The notes: generated by a model not told the origin, from the letters alone. A stretch of 64,000 nt of DNA from Candidatus Gastranaerophilales bacterium (GCA_944326485.1 CALVED010000004.1:142163-206162); one strand, 5' to 3'; counted from the stretch's first letter, positions 26,647 to 36,144 are shown. Numbers and translations: made by a program.

Positions 26647-28276
26647 AAATCCAATTCTTTTTTAATAAATTTATTATTTTATCAATTTTTTTTGTATCAT
26701 AATTTTCTTTTTGTATTTGTTTCTTTCTGAATATGTTTGTTGTAAGTACATTTTCTTTTGATAGTTCTCTTTTTGCAATAAAGGAATTAAATATGCTTCT
26801 TTGTAGTATTACAAATTTGAATATTTGAAAATTATCATTATTTGTTAAAATTGTATAAAATAACTTTGCATCATCTTTTTTATTATTTTCATATAATAAA
26901 TATATGCATTGAGTTATTCTTTCTTTCCATGAGTTTATTGTTTTTTCTTCAAAAACAATATTAATATTATCTTTAACTATCTTATTTATGTAATCAATCG
27001 TTATGTTGTCTTGTTTATATATTTTATTTATTATTTCATCTAAAACTTTATTTTCAGATGGTTTTATATACCATCTGAATGTATATTCTTTTGTAAGAAG
27101 AGATAATATTTTATCTTTTGTTGTTGTTATTTTTTCGATGTTATTTTCAATAATTTCTTCAATAGAATTGGATAATGGTAAAATATCTTTAGTAAGAACA
27201 TCCCAACATATAAATTCATAAGGAAATGTTCTTTTGTTTTTAATGGTAAGTTCTACAGCATTGTTAATCCTTGTTTTAATGTATTGCGGTGAAACTTTAT
27301 ATTTACCTTCAGATTGATAGAACTTACTTATTACCTTTGTTAATTCATTTTGTGAAATATTAAAGAAACCAAAACAATCTATAACTCCTAGAATATCATT
27401 AATAACTACAGCTGAAAGAGAAAATTTATTTTTATCATTTATTCTTGAAATTAATAAAGCCTGATTTCCATTTCCGTCAGGAATTGTTGTAAAAAATTCT
27501 GCAGGTTTTGAGTTTTTGATAATATTATAAAAATACTCTTCTGCTTTATTTTCATTAGCTCCTGAAAATCTTAATTTTTTTAAACCGGTACTACAAGCTG
27601 ATATTATTTCTTTGTTATCACTAGTTTTTATTAAATAATTGAATGGGGCAATTGCTAATGAAGATTTTGAATTTATTAATATTTCTATAATTTTTAATTT
27701 TAATTTGTCATCAAAATCAGAATATAAAATAGGATAAATAATATTTGCAAGAGAATCGCCTTTATAGTCAATTTCTAATGATTGTATCAGAAGATTTCTA
27801 TCATTTTCAGGAACTGCAGATACAAAGTCTAAAAAATCGAGCATAGCTTCAGGATTAAATATAGCTTTTTCCAGTAATTTTTTAGTATCTGTATCAAGTA
27901 CCTCCTGAGGATTATCAAAATATTGCGGTAATGTATTATAATCAAAATCATTTCCTGCAATTCTTAGTAATTGTACAAGTTTGTATTTTGACTCATCAGA
28001 ATAATTATTTGATTTTAAAATATCAAAAACTTTTTCTTGTATGTAATTAATATCAATTAGTTCCTTAAGAAGACATCCTGAAAAGGTATATTCATTTTCA
28101 TCCATTTTAATATATTCTTTGATAAATACATCAAAAAGTGAATGTCTATCTTCAATTTGTCTTAATTCTTCAATAAAAAAATTAAGTTTTTTTTCGTTTA
28201 GTTCTTTAGATGTTTTAATTGCTGAAATAATCGATAAAACTTTAGCTCTTATTTGAAGTTTAGATAATTGAGTCAT
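26639..28276 (-). CDS. Uncharacterised helical (HEAT-like) protein
   Basis: A 545-residue soluble protein with no recognised catalytic motif. The first 250 residues alternate helices in a HEAT-like manner (A-I-F-N-P-E-A-M-L-D-F-L-D-F-V, L-K-L-K-I-I-E-I-L-I-N-S). A central segment resembles a small mixed domain, and the remainder is long Lys/Asn/Ile-rich helices. It starts on the last base of the zinc-finger gene stop and overlaps ruvX at its end, so all four genes (zinc finger, this, ruvX, DUF1292) form a coupled operon. Given that context a role around ribosome or RNA maturation is possible, but this is a guess. Confidence 0.6.
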   Translation of the reverse strand: MTQLSKLQIRAKVLSIISAIKTSKELNEKKLNFFIEELRQIEDRHSLFDVFIKEYIKMDENEYTFSGCLLKELIDINYIQEKVFDILKSNNYSDESKYKLVQLLRIAGNDFDYNTLPQYFDNPQEVLDTDTKKLLEKAIFNPEAMLDFLDFVSAVPENDRNLLIQSLEIDYKGDSLANIIYPILYSDFDDKLKLKIIEILINSKSSLAIAPFNYLIKTSDNKEIISACSTGLKKLRFSGANENKAEEYFYNIIKNSKPAEFFTTIPDGNGNQALLISRINDKNKFSLSAVVINDILGVIDCFGFFNISQNELTKVISKFYQSEGKYKVSPQYIKTRINNAVELTIKNKRTFPYEFICWDVLTKDILPLSNSIEEIIENNIEKITTTKDKILSLLTKEYTFRWYIKPSENKVLDEIINKIYKQDNITIDYINKIVKDNINIVFEEKTINSWKERITQCIYLLYENNKKDDAKLFYTILTNNDNFQIFKFVILQRSIFNSFIAKRELSKENVLTTNIFRKKQIQKENYDTKKIDKIINLLKKNWIYE

Positions 28277-28560
28277 TATTTGATTTTACTCCAGAAAATA
28301 TCTAGAATTTTTTGTGCTTCACTTGAAGGTAGTTTATCTTCTAATATAAGATATTGAACGGCAATCATAGTGCATTCTGAACAAATATTGACTCCAGGAC
28401 CTTGTACCATTTTTACAACTTGGGTATTTGGTCTTCCGCAAAAGCTACAATAAACCGGCTCCGGAGTATTATTTTTTTCTTCTTTTAATTGCTCTATTTG
28501 TTTTTCTTTTGGCTTGTGCCTTGCACTCTTTAAAGATACTATTTTTTCTGAATCGCTCAT
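28276..28560 (-). CDS. Stand-alone ClpX-type zinc-binding domain protein
   Basis: A 94-residue protein. Residues 38-63 (Y-C-S-F-C-G-R-P-N-T-Q-V-V-K-M-V-Q-G-P-G and C-S-E-C) match the ClpX N-terminal zinc domain closely, with four zinc cysteines C38, C41, C60, C63 and the same 18-residue spacing. The AAA+ ATPase that normally follows is missing: the protein ends after one more helix. It could bind ClpX adaptors or substrates, or act as an adaptor itself. A basic N-terminal stretch (K-S-A-R-H-K-P-K-E-K) precedes the domain. It heads the operon with the HEAT-like gene, ruvX and DUF1292. Confidence 0.75.
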   Translation of the reverse strand: MSDSEKIVSLKSARHKPKEKQIEQLKEEKNNTPEPVYCSFCGRPNTQVVKMVQGPGVNICSECTMIAVQYLILEDKLPSSEAQKILDIFWSKIK

Positions 28561-28669
28561 TATACTTTATCTCTTTTTACTATTGTCCTCCAAATATTGT
28601 ATACTATTTTAAAAATATTGCAAAATTTTCATTTTGAGTTTATAGTGTTAACACAAGTAGGGGATTATT

Positions 28670-29263
28670 ATGAAAAAAATACTTTTGTTATTAACACTAC
28701 TATTTGTATCTGTGATGACAACAGCTTGTATAAATAATCTTGCAGTACAAGAACTTAATAATAAAGCAGTTAAATATATGGATAATGGTGATAGCGAGAC
28801 AGCAATATGTCGTTTAAAATCGAGTTTAGATTTAGATGATGAAATATATCAAACTCATTATAACTTAGCAATAGCATATAATAATATAGAAAAATACGAA
28901 GAGGCTGTTATTGAATTGAATAAGGTTTTAGAATTAAAACCGGATTTTTATGATGCTTTATATTCACTTGCTGTTGCAAAAGATGCTATTGCAATGAAAA
29001 TTTTAGATAATACCAATGCTTCGGATTCTTCTGAAAATTTAACTTACACAGCGGAACAAATGTCTGATTTTAATAATAAAGCTAGTGAAGTTATTGATCT
29101 TTACAATCAATATCTTGTTAAAAAGGTTAACGCAGAAGAGACTGATAAAATTAATGAAAGAATTCAAGAATTAAATTCTCAAATTAAAGAATTTACTATG
29201 AAACTTGAAAGTGAAGTGACAGTCGATAATTCTGTAAAAGAAGACAGTTCGATAGAAGAATAA
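28670..29263 (+). CDS. TPR-repeat lipoprotein
   Basis: A 197-residue lipoprotein. The lipobox (M-T-T-A-C, Cys about residue 20) ends a hydrophobic signal. Two to three tetratricopeptide units follow (N-N-K-A-V-K-Y-M-D-N-G-D..., T-H-Y-N-L-A-I-A-Y-N-N-I-E-K-Y-E-E-A), then a coiled-coil tail. Such proteins act as scaffolds at the membrane. Lgt, the enzyme that attaches the lipid to such cysteines, is encoded 4 nt downstream, so the pair is co-transcribed. AGGGGATT precedes the ATG. Confidence 0.78.
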   Translation: MKKILLLLTLLFVSVMTTACINNLAVQELNNKAVKYMDNGDSETAICRLKSSLDLDDEIYQTHYNLAIAYNNIEKYEEAVIELNKVLELKPDFYDALYSLAVAKDAIAMKILDNTNASDSSENLTYTAEQMSDFNNKASEVIDLYNQYLVKKVNAEETDKINERIQELNSQIKEFTMKLESEVTVDNSVKEDSSIEE

Positions 29264-29267
29264 TTTT

Positions 29268-30053
29268 ATGTTTACTTCTCCTGGTCATATTGCTTTTTCT
29301 TTTTTATCTATTGATATTTATTGGTATGGAATAATAATGTCTCTTTCTATATTATCGGGGATTATTACAATACTATTTATCAAAAATAAATTTTATAAAG
29401 AAATTTCTAATGATAGAATCTTTGATATTTCTTTTTTATTAATAATTGCGGGGATTATATTTGCAAGAATATATTATGTAATTTTAGATTATAGATACTT
29501 TCTTAATCATCCCTTTTTTATACCTTGCATTTGGAATGGAGGAATTTCAATACATGGGGCTATTATTGGCGGAATTATTGCCTTTTATTTTTATGCTAAA
29601 AAGCATAATTGTGATTATTTGAAATATGCTGATTTATTTTCTTTTGGGATAATAGTTGGTCAAATTATTGGAAGATGGGGGAATTTTTTTAATTCAGAGG
29701 CCTTTGGTTTGCCCTGTAATCTTCCTTGGAAACTTTATATACCCTACAATATGCGTCCTGTTGAATATAGAAATTATGAATTTTTCCATCCGGCTTTTTT
29801 ATATGAATCAATGTTAAATTTCTTAATATTGATAATTATGCTTTTTATTCTTAATAAAAAATCTGAAAAGAAAAATGGTATTATATTCTTTACCTATTTA
29901 TTTTTATATTCACTAGTGCGAATTTTAATTGAAACAATAAGACTTGATAGTGTTTTAAATATTTCTGTTGTTCATTTTGCACATATTGCAAGTTTAGCTT
30001 TTATGCTTTTCGCATTTTTTGGGCTATTATATGTTAATTTAAAGAAGACGTAA
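29268..30053 (+). CDS. lgt: Prolipoprotein diacylglyceryl transferase
   Basis: A 261-residue inner-membrane enzyme that transfers diacylglycerol from phosphatidylglycerol to the lipobox Cys of prolipoproteins. Seven hydrophobic helices are predicted. The Lgt signature G-R-W-G-N-F-F-N-S-E-A-F-G lies near residues 140-152, and H-G-A-I-I-G-G, containing the catalytic His region, is at about 98-104. Length is typical. It follows the TPR lipoprotein. Confidence 0.95.
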   Translation: MFTSPGHIAFSFLSIDIYWYGIIMSLSILSGIITILFIKNKFYKEISNDRIFDISFLLIIAGIIFARIYYVILDYRYFLNHPFFIPCIWNGGISIHGAIIGGIIAFYFYAKKHNCDYLKYADLFSFGIIVGQIIGRWGNFFNSEAFGLPCNLPWKLYIPYNMRPVEYRNYEFFHPAFLYESMLNFLILIIMLFILNKKSEKKNGIIFFTYLFLYSLVRILIETIRLDSVLNISVVHFAHIASLAFMLFAFFGLLYVNLKKT

Positions 30054-30095
30054 TTCTTATTTTTGTAAATATTTTTTTTATTAAATAATTTGGTT

Positions 30096-30101
30096 TATAA
30101 T
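30096..30101 (+). promoter_or_regulatory. Start-proximal -10 box of the mlaD-like gene
   Basis: TATAAT ends 6 nt before ATG 30108, with no Shine-Dalgarno sequence between, suggesting a leaderless transcript distinct from the upstream lgt mRNA. Confidence 0.45.
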
Positions 30102-30107
30102 ATAGTA

Positions 30108-30824
30108 ATGAAAATAAAAAATTTATATTTAGTTGAAATTATAGTTTGGTTGATTATTCTGGGTTGTGCTTTTTATTTTTTTATATATAGTTCAACTATA
30201 AAAGAAAATGTACAAAATAGTTATTATCTATTTTTTGATGATGCAGGCGGCTTAGTTAAAGGTTCTCCTGTCCGTTTGATGGGAATTAATATTGGTTATG
30301 TCAGAGATGTAAAAATATTTGATAATAAAGTATTTGTTTCTTTTTTAGTTACAAAAAATAATGTAAATATTCCTAGAAAAGCAAATGCGAGTATTGAGTT
30401 TTATGGACTTGGCGGCTCTACTTCGTTAGAGTTAAATCCGCGTAATTCATTAGATGATAATGATGATGAGTTAATTTTACCTGTTGAAGCATATCGTATT
30501 CAAGATTTTTGGGACGGACAAAAGCTGGTTGCGAATGTTATGATTGACATTTATGGTGGAGTTGGTAAAACTATGCAGTCTACCGGTTTATTGAATAATA
30601 AAAGTTTATTAAAACAAAGTAATTTGGTAAAAGAAATTTCTAATCAAGCTAGTGTTATTAATACTGTTCAATCTGTTATGATATATAAGCTTACTGAAGC
30701 TACTCTTAATTATTCAAATCAAAAAATAGAAAATAATAAAAATGATGATGCTGATGATAAAAAAATACAAGATAGTCAATTAGATAAGATTCAAAATCAG
30801 GAAGAGGTTAAAAATTATGAATAA
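30108..30824 (+). CDS. MlaD/MCE-domain lipid-transport protein
   Basis: About 238 residues: one N-terminal membrane helix (about 6-25), then a single MCE domain with the conserved start Y-Y-L-F-F-D-D-A-G-G-L-V-K-G-S-P-V-R and G-I-N-I-G-Y-V and the later G-L-G-G-S-T-S-L-E-L. A short Asn/Asp-rich tail follows. MCE proteins form periplasmic rings that move phospholipids between membranes with MlaE/MlaF, which are not in this window. The start is the ATG at 30108 rather than a TTG at 30090. Its end overlaps upp by 8 nt. Confidence 0.8.
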   Translation: MKIKNLYLVEIIVWLIILGCAFYFFIYSSTIKENVQNSYYLFFDDAGGLVKGSPVRLMGINIGYVRDVKIFDNKVFVSFLVTKNNVNIPRKANASIEFYGLGGSTSLELNPRNSLDDNDDELILPVEAYRIQDFWDGQKLVANVMIDIYGGVGKTMQSTGLLNNKSLLKQSNLVKEISNQASVINTVQSVMIYKLTEATLNYSNQKIENNKNDDADDKKIQDSQLDKIQNQEEVKNYE

Positions 30825-31479
30825 ATATAATAATGTTTTTGTAGTTAATCATCCTTTATGTTGTCATAATTTGAGTATTATCAGAAATAAATATACAAAT
30901 GCAGAAGTTTTTAGAAATGCAATAAGAAGAATTACATATTTACTTTTTTATAAAGCAACAGAAGATTTAGAGTTGGAAGATGTTAATATTGAAACTCCGT
31001 TAGAGATGTGTCAGTCAAAAATGTTAAAGACAGATAAAGAAATCATTATTGCTCCAATTTTAAGAGCCGGTTTGATTTTTTCAGATATCGCAAATGAAAT
31101 TATGCCATTTGCAACTGTAAGGCATATAGGAATGTATAGAGACGAGGAAACACTAACTCCTGTATGGTATTATAATAAAATTCCTGTTGAATTCGATAAT
31201 CCGGAAAGTAAAATTATATTAATTCTAGATCCAATGCTTGCAACTGGGAATTCTGCAATTGAATCTATAAAACTTTTTACCAATAAAAATGTTCCGCAAA
31301 AAAATATTAGGTTTGTAAGTTTAATTAGTGCACCGGAAGGCCTTGATAATGTCCAAAAATATTATCCTGATGTAAAAATAATTACAGCTAGTATTGATAA
31401 TTGTTTAAATAAGTCAGGATATATAAGACCTGGTCTTGGTGATGCCGGTGATAGAATATTTAATACGGTTGAAAATTAA
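30817..31479 (+). CDS. upp: Uracil phosphoribosyltransferase
   Basis: A 220-residue salvage enzyme that makes UMP from uracil and PRPP. Signatures: I-L-D-P-M-L-A-T-G-N-S-A (the PRPP-binding loop, usually L-D-P-M-L-A-T-G-G-S) at about residue 149, and the uracil-binding G-Y-I-R-P-G-L-G-D-A-G-D-R near the C-terminus. The start lies within the end of the mlaD-like gene, and its stop shares a base with the next start (TAATG), indicating an operon. Confidence 0.95.
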   Translation: MNKYNNVFVVNHPLCCHNLSIIRNKYTNAEVFRNAIRRITYLLFYKATEDLELEDVNIETPLEMCQSKMLKTDKEIIIAPILRAGLIFSDIANEIMPFATVRHIGMYRDEETLTPVWYYNKIPVEFDNPESKIILILDPMLATGNSAIESIKLFTNKNVPQKNIRFVSLISAPEGLDNVQKYYPDVKIITASIDNCLNKSGYIRPGLGDAGDRIFNTVEN

Positions 31480-32216
31480 TGTTTTATTTTGATAATTTCT
31501 ATGGAAAAAAAATATTAAAGTCTTCTTTATTAGCCGATTTTGATTGTTTTTTTACGACAAGAGAGTTTGTATTAACTTCTGCTCAGCGAGATGATTTAAT
31601 TAAAGATGCTAGTTATAACAGGGCTTTACTTCTTGAAAAAACAAGTTGTGATGAAATATGTACAGCTAAGCAAATTCATAGTGCTAATATTTCAATTGTT
31701 GAAAATAATAAGTATTTTTATGATGAAACAGATGCTTTAATTTCAAATATTGAAAATTCTATAATGCTTTTGAATTTTGCTGATTGTGTACCAATAATAT
31801 TGTATAGTCCCAAGGATAATGTAGGCGCAATTATACACGCAGGATGGAGAGGTACTGCTTTAAATATTGCTTTTTTGTCTGCAGAAAAAATGATTGATAA
31901 TTTTAATATAAAACCAAGCAATATTATAGCTTTAATCGGACCTTCTATTGGAAAATGTTGTTTTGAAACAGATTATGATGTTTTTGATAAATTGATTTTA
32001 GATAGGTTAGATAAATCTTTATATATTGAAAAAAATGGTAAATATTATATCGATTTAAAATTATTGAATAAAAATCAATTAGTAAAAGCAGGTATACAAA
32101 ATATTGATATATGCGACTATTGCACATGTTGTATGTCTGATATATTTTTTTCTTATAGAAAAGAACAAGGGATAACAGCAAGGCATTCTGCCATAGTAAA
32201 AATAAAGAGGGGATAA
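31479..32216 (+). CDS. pgeF: YfiH/PgeF (laccase-domain) peptidoglycan-editing or purine nucleoside enzyme
   Basis: A 245-residue protein of the YfiH family, once called polyphenol oxidase. Zinc and active-site motifs are H-A-G-W-R-G-T (about residue 119), N-F-A-D-C-V-P-I and G-P-S-I-G-K-C-C-F-E. Family members in other bacteria prevent misincorporation of serine in muropeptides or act as purine nucleoside phosphorylases. The start overlaps the upp stop by one base and a SEC-C protein gene follows 2 nt after the stop, indicating translational coupling across this stretch. Confidence 0.88.
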   Translation: MFYFDNFYGKKILKSSLLADFDCFFTTREFVLTSAQRDDLIKDASYNRALLLEKTSCDEICTAKQIHSANISIVENNKYFYDETDALISNIENSIMLLNFADCVPIILYSPKDNVGAIIHAGWRGTALNIAFLSAEKMIDNFNIKPSNIIALIGPSIGKCCFETDYDVFDKLILDRLDKSLYIEKNGKYYIDLKLLNKNQLVKAGIQNIDICDYCTCCMSDIFFSYRKEQGITARHSAIVKIKRG

Positions 32217-32218
32217 AA

Positions 32219-33526
32219 ATGTCTGTAATAGAAAAATTAGCAGTAATATCAGATACAATTACTAAATTAATGAATTTTGTTATATCTAATGAACTTGTCA
32301 AATCTGATTTTGATGAGTATCTTGCAACTTTATCTGCAAAAAATGCAGATAGTGCAAGAATGCAAGCGTTAATTATTCCTTATATTTTTGAAAGAAGACT
32401 AACCGAAAAAAGAAAAACCATTATTGAGTTATATGAAGATAATAATTCAGATATTTCAAATGAAGAAAAAGAAATATTATCATGTTTATCAAAATCTTTT
32501 TCTTCTGTCTTTGAGGTTAAAAGAGTTTTGAGCAACGGCTTTGAACTATACAATTTGGTAAACGAAAAGAACTATAAAGTATTATCTCTTGTCAAAATGA
32601 ATAATTTTAGAGGAATAACACCGGGGCAATTTACGCTTTGCAGAATATTTCCCATGCATGATGAGTATTACTTATTAGAAGTATCTAATGTTCTTTCAAG
32701 CATTAATAAAGATGAAGTATATAAATATGCAATTGCTAAAATAATTGAAAAACCGGAAGATGCATATGAACAAAATCCTAGGAAATTAGAACAAATAGAA
32801 AAAATAGTAAAAGATTTTGGTATTAAGTTCAATGAGTGTTTTGGAAGTAATGAAGTAATTACAACTAATTTGTATGCAGATAATTTAATTAATCTTTTTA
32901 ATGTATATTGTGATGATGGAGTTATGCCTGATAAAAAAGAAATTGAAGAGAATATTCATCAAGTTGAAACTAACCGATATTTTACTGTTTCTGATTTTAA
33001 AAACTCATATTCAGATTTTATGGAAAAATCATTAGAAGGTTTTTCTTCTCATTCATCAATATATGATATTGGAATAATTTATGACGAAGAACTTGGTTTG
33101 TTTGTTCTACCTTTTTATCAAACGTTTTGTAAAATATATGAAGTTGATGATTACAAAACAATTCAAGGCTATAAGGATTGTATAAAAAGTTTTCTTGAAA
33201 ATGATAAAGTACCTGCAAATATAATTAAAAATATGTCAAGAAAGTATCCTTCTTTTATGGATATTACAAATAAAATATTAGAAACTAATTATTCGTTAGA
33301 AGAGTTACTAAATTATTATAAAGCAGATTCAGTTGAAAAAAAGATATATTCTTCAGCAAGTGTTTTATATGCATCAAAAATATTTGAGCAAATGATGAAT
33401 TTAGTATCAACAAAAGAAGAAAGTAAGAAAAAAGAAGGAATAGATTATTCTAATGTTGGCAGAAATGATAAATGTCCTTGCGGAAGCGGAAAAAAATATA
33501 AAAATTGTTGTATGCCAAGAGAATAA
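32219..33526 (+). CDS. Uncharacterised protein with C-terminal SEC-C zinc motif
   Basis: A 435-residue soluble protein. The last 22 residues form a SEC-C motif (G-R-N-D-K-C-P-C-G-S-G-K-K-Y-K-N-C-C), the zinc-binding hook that in SecA contacts SecB and ribosomes and is attached to many otherwise unrelated proteins. The preceding 410 residues are helical and not recognised. It follows pgeF with a 2-nt gap and a GAGGGG ribosome-binding site. The SEC-C hook suggests a ribosome- or translocon-associated role, as an inference only. Confidence 0.7.
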   Translation: MSVIEKLAVISDTITKLMNFVISNELVKSDFDEYLATLSAKNADSARMQALIIPYIFERRLTEKRKTIIELYEDNNSDISNEEKEILSCLSKSFSSVFEVKRVLSNGFELYNLVNEKNYKVLSLVKMNNFRGITPGQFTLCRIFPMHDEYYLLEVSNVLSSINKDEVYKYAIAKIIEKPEDAYEQNPRKLEQIEKIVKDFGIKFNECFGSNEVITTNLYADNLINLFNVYCDDGVMPDKKEIEENIHQVETNRYFTVSDFKNSYSDFMEKSLEGFSSHSSIYDIGIIYDEELGLFVLPFYQTFCKIYEVDDYKTIQGYKDCIKSFLENDKVPANIIKNMSRKYPSFMDITNKILETNYSLEELLNYYKADSVEKKIYSSASVLYASKIFEQMMNLVSTKEESKKKEGIDYSNVGRNDKCPCGSGKKYKNCCMPRE

Positions 33527-33552
33527 TATAGATTTATATTTTGGAATTAATA

Positions 33553-34560
33553 ATGAATTTAGTAGATATTTATACAAAGCCGATAACAGTTTCTTCGTCA
33601 AATCAGGCGAAAGCAAATTTCAAAGAAGATAGTAAAAACTTATATAAGGATCCTTTAAGGAAATGGCCAATAAAAGGATTGGCTTATTCAAATGAATTAG
33701 GTGCAGTTGTAAGTGGTATTACTCCCAAATTAGGTACTGCTTTATGGGTTCCTGCATTAATGTATTTTGGTGCAGATATATACGATAAGTATAAGAATGA
33801 TAAAACAGAATATAATCCTAGTAAAAGACGCGGTTTAAAAGAGGCAATATTTCAAGCTATGGCTAGTGTTGTAATGCCAACAATTGCAGTTAAAATGGGA
33901 CAAAATACTATTTCTTCTTTAAATCGTTTTACTCCTGAAGGCCTAACTACAACAACTAAACAGACAGTTATAGAAAAATCATTGGCTTATATGCAGTCAA
34001 AAAGTTTACATACTTATGTTGATAAGCCGGCTGAATATGCAGAAGGATTTAAAAATGCAATTTTAACAATAGCTGGTGATATGAGAGGTGACTTTAAAGC
34101 ATTATCAACGAAGAAAAAAACATTTGCTTTGTTAAACCCATTGAAAAATATTGATTCTATTTCTTTCGCTAATGAAGAAAAATTATCTAATTATGCTCAA
34201 AAACAAGCATTACTTATAATGGAAATGCGTTCAAAACTAATGAATAATGAAAAACCTAAACAATTATCTGCTAAATTATTTAAAAAATTCCAGAATATTA
34301 AAGGTGAGTATAAGAAAATATATCCTGCTGACAGATATATGGGAAAAGCGGTAAAAAGTATATTGAAAGATTTTCATAAACAGCAAATATTTAAAAATAA
34401 AATGATAAAAACACTTGGCGGATTTATCGCATTAGCACTTATGTTAAAACCTATAGATGAATTTGTTGAGCATTTTATAATAAAGAAAACTGTAGAACCT
34501 GGATTAGACTATATTTCCAATGGTCTATCAAGTAAGAATAAAAATAAAATATCAAGATAA
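33553..34560 (+). CDS. Uncharacterised membrane protein (motif-family relative)
   Basis: A 335-residue protein of unknown function. Hydrophobic segments lie near residues 55-75 and 110-125, with a last one near 290-305 (G-G-F-I-A-L-A-L-M-L-K-P) followed by a basic tail. The N-terminus contains N-F-K-E rather than S-F-K-G, so it is at most a divergent member of the SFKG group, but its organisation is like that of the 345-aa and 469-aa proteins. ATG 33553 is preferred over TTG 33541 because GGA lies 7 nt upstream. Its 3' end overlaps nth, on the other strand, by 9 nt. Confidence 0.6.
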   Translation: MNLVDIYTKPITVSSSNQAKANFKEDSKNLYKDPLRKWPIKGLAYSNELGAVVSGITPKLGTALWVPALMYFGADIYDKYKNDKTEYNPSKRRGLKEAIFQAMASVVMPTIAVKMGQNTISSLNRFTPEGLTTTTKQTVIEKSLAYMQSKSLHTYVDKPAEYAEGFKNAILTIAGDMRGDFKALSTKKKTFALLNPLKNIDSISFANEEKLSNYAQKQALLIMEMRSKLMNNEKPKQLSAKLFKKFQNIKGEYKKIYPADRYMGKAVKSILKDFHKQQIFKNKMIKTLGGFIALALMLKPIDEFVEHFIIKKTVEPGLDYISNGLSSKNKNKISR

Positions 34561-35196
34561 TTGTTTTTTATAGTAATCGCAGTAAGAATTTAAATTGCAG
34601 ATTTTACATTTAGGATTAATTGGTTTACATATATTCTGACCAAGCGTAACAAATAATGTATTAATTTCAGACCAACTTTTTTTAGGAAGATTTTCTTTGA
34701 GTGCAAACTCTGTTTCTTCAGGTTCTTTAGTACAAACAAGACCTAATCTGTTAGAAATCCTATGTACGTGAACATCTACACATATACTTGGAAGATTATA
34801 TCCTTTTGCTTGAACTAAATTTGCGGTTTTTCTTCCAACACCTTTGAATTTTATTAGTTCATCAATGTCTTTTGGAACACAGCTATTATAATTATTGTAT
34901 AGTTCATAGGATATATCTAGAATTTGTTTGGCTTTATTTTTATAGAAACCGACTGGAAATATTGCTTTTTCTAAATCTTCAAGTTTAACATTTAAAAAAT
35001 CTTTTGGAGTTTTCCCCAGTTTTAACATCCTCATTGTTGCAGGATATGTTGTTTTATCGTTAGTTCTCAACGATAGTATACATGCAATTAAAACAATAAA
35101 AGGATCGTGTATCTCTTCCATAAAATTTACAAATTCAGTTCTCGGAAGATTCATTGCTTTTATGTTTTTTATTATTTTATTGAAATTTTTAATCAT
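34552..35196 (-). CDS. nth: Endonuclease III
   Basis: A 214-residue base-excision-repair glycosylase/AP lyase for oxidised pyrimidines. The helix-hairpin-helix with catalytic Lys is F-K-G-V-G-R-K-T-A-N-L-V (about 114-125), and the catalytic Asp is in V-D-V-H-V-H-R. The [4Fe-4S] cluster loop C-x6-C-x2-C-x5-C is complete near the C-terminus (C-K-P-I-N-P-K-C-K-I-C-N-L-N-S-Y-C). GATAAT lies 8 nt upstream of the ATG with no ribosome-binding site. It is convergent with the 335-aa membrane-protein gene. Confidence 0.94.
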   Translation of the reverse strand: MIKNFNKIIKNIKAMNLPRTEFVNFMEEIHDPFIVLIACILSLRTNDKTTYPATMRMLKLGKTPKDFLNVKLEDLEKAIFPVGFYKNKAKQILDISYELYNNYNSCVPKDIDELIKFKGVGRKTANLVQAKGYNLPSICVDVHVHRISNRLGLVCTKEPEETEFALKENLPKKSWSEINTLFVTLGQNICKPINPKCKICNLNSYCDYYKKQLS

Positions 35197-35265
35197 ATTT
35201 TTATATTATCAAAAAATATATTGATTTTTTAGAAATTTTAATATAACTTGTTTCATTGAGGATTT

Positions 35266-36144
35266 ATGAAAAGAAAATTAGCCGGTACATTATATGGAAT
35301 TATAGCTTCAACAAGTTACGGAACTAATCCGTTATTTGCCTTACCTTTATATTCTGCTGGTTTAGGAGTAAATTCTGTATTGTTTTATAGGTATTTTTTT
35401 GCTTGTTTAATTTATTATGTTTGGTTAAAATTTATAAAAAAAATAAATTTAAAAATAACGTTAAAAGAGTTTTTTCCTCTTATTTTTATTGCACTATTCT
35501 TTTCGTTTTCATCGTTAACTCTTTTTGATTCGTTTAATTATATTGAATCAGGAGTTGCCTGTACAATTCTGTTTATATATCCAATATTTGTCACAATTAT
35601 TATGGCTTTATTTTTTAAAGAAAGAATTTCTAAAACAGTAATTAGTGCAATTCTTTTAACCTCAATAGGTATAATTCTTTTATATAATGGTAAGGATAAT
35701 ATTAATTTAAATTTAAAAGGTATTGGTTTAGTTCTACTTTCCGCATTATTGTATGCTTTATACATTGTAAGTGTAAAAAAAATTAAGATACTGCAGCATA
35801 TTAAAAGTGAAAAATTAAGTTTCTATGTGATGTTATTTGGTTTATGGGTTTATATAATAAATTTAAATTTTTGTACTAATTTACAAATACCGAATAAGCC
35901 ATATTTATGGCTATTTACACTTGGGTTGGCTTTATTCCCAACTATAATATCAATAGAAACTATTACAATTGCTATAAAATTAATAGGTTCTACATCAACT
36001 GCAATATTGGGAGCATTAGAACCTTTAACAGCAATTTTCTTTGGAGTTATATTTTTTAGTGAAGAATTAACTTATAAGATAATTTGCGGAATATTTTGTA
36101 TATTAACGGGCGTAATATTAATCGTTGTAAAAAAGATGAAATAA
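35266..36144 (+). CDS. EamA/DMT-family transporter
   Basis: A 292-residue membrane protein with about ten helices in two homologous halves, typical of drug/metabolite transporters of the EamA family. The second half contains G-S-T-S-T-A-I-L-G-A-L-E-P-L-T-A-I-F-F-G, the family's most conserved segment. Substrate cannot be told from sequence; relatives export amino acids or other metabolites. A GAGGA ribosome-binding site precedes ATG 35266. Confidence 0.85.
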   Translation: MKRKLAGTLYGIIASTSYGTNPLFALPLYSAGLGVNSVLFYRYFFACLIYYVWLKFIKKINLKITLKEFFPLIFIALFFSFSSLTLFDSFNYIESGVACTILFIYPIFVTIIMALFFKERISKTVISAILLTSIGIILLYNGKDNINLNLKGIGLVLLSALLYALYIVSVKKIKILQHIKSEKLSFYVMLFGLWVYIINLNFCTNLQIPNKPYLWLFTLGLALFPTIISIETITIAIKLIGSTSTAILGALEPLTAIFFGVIFFSEELTYKIICGIFCILTGVILIVVKKMK

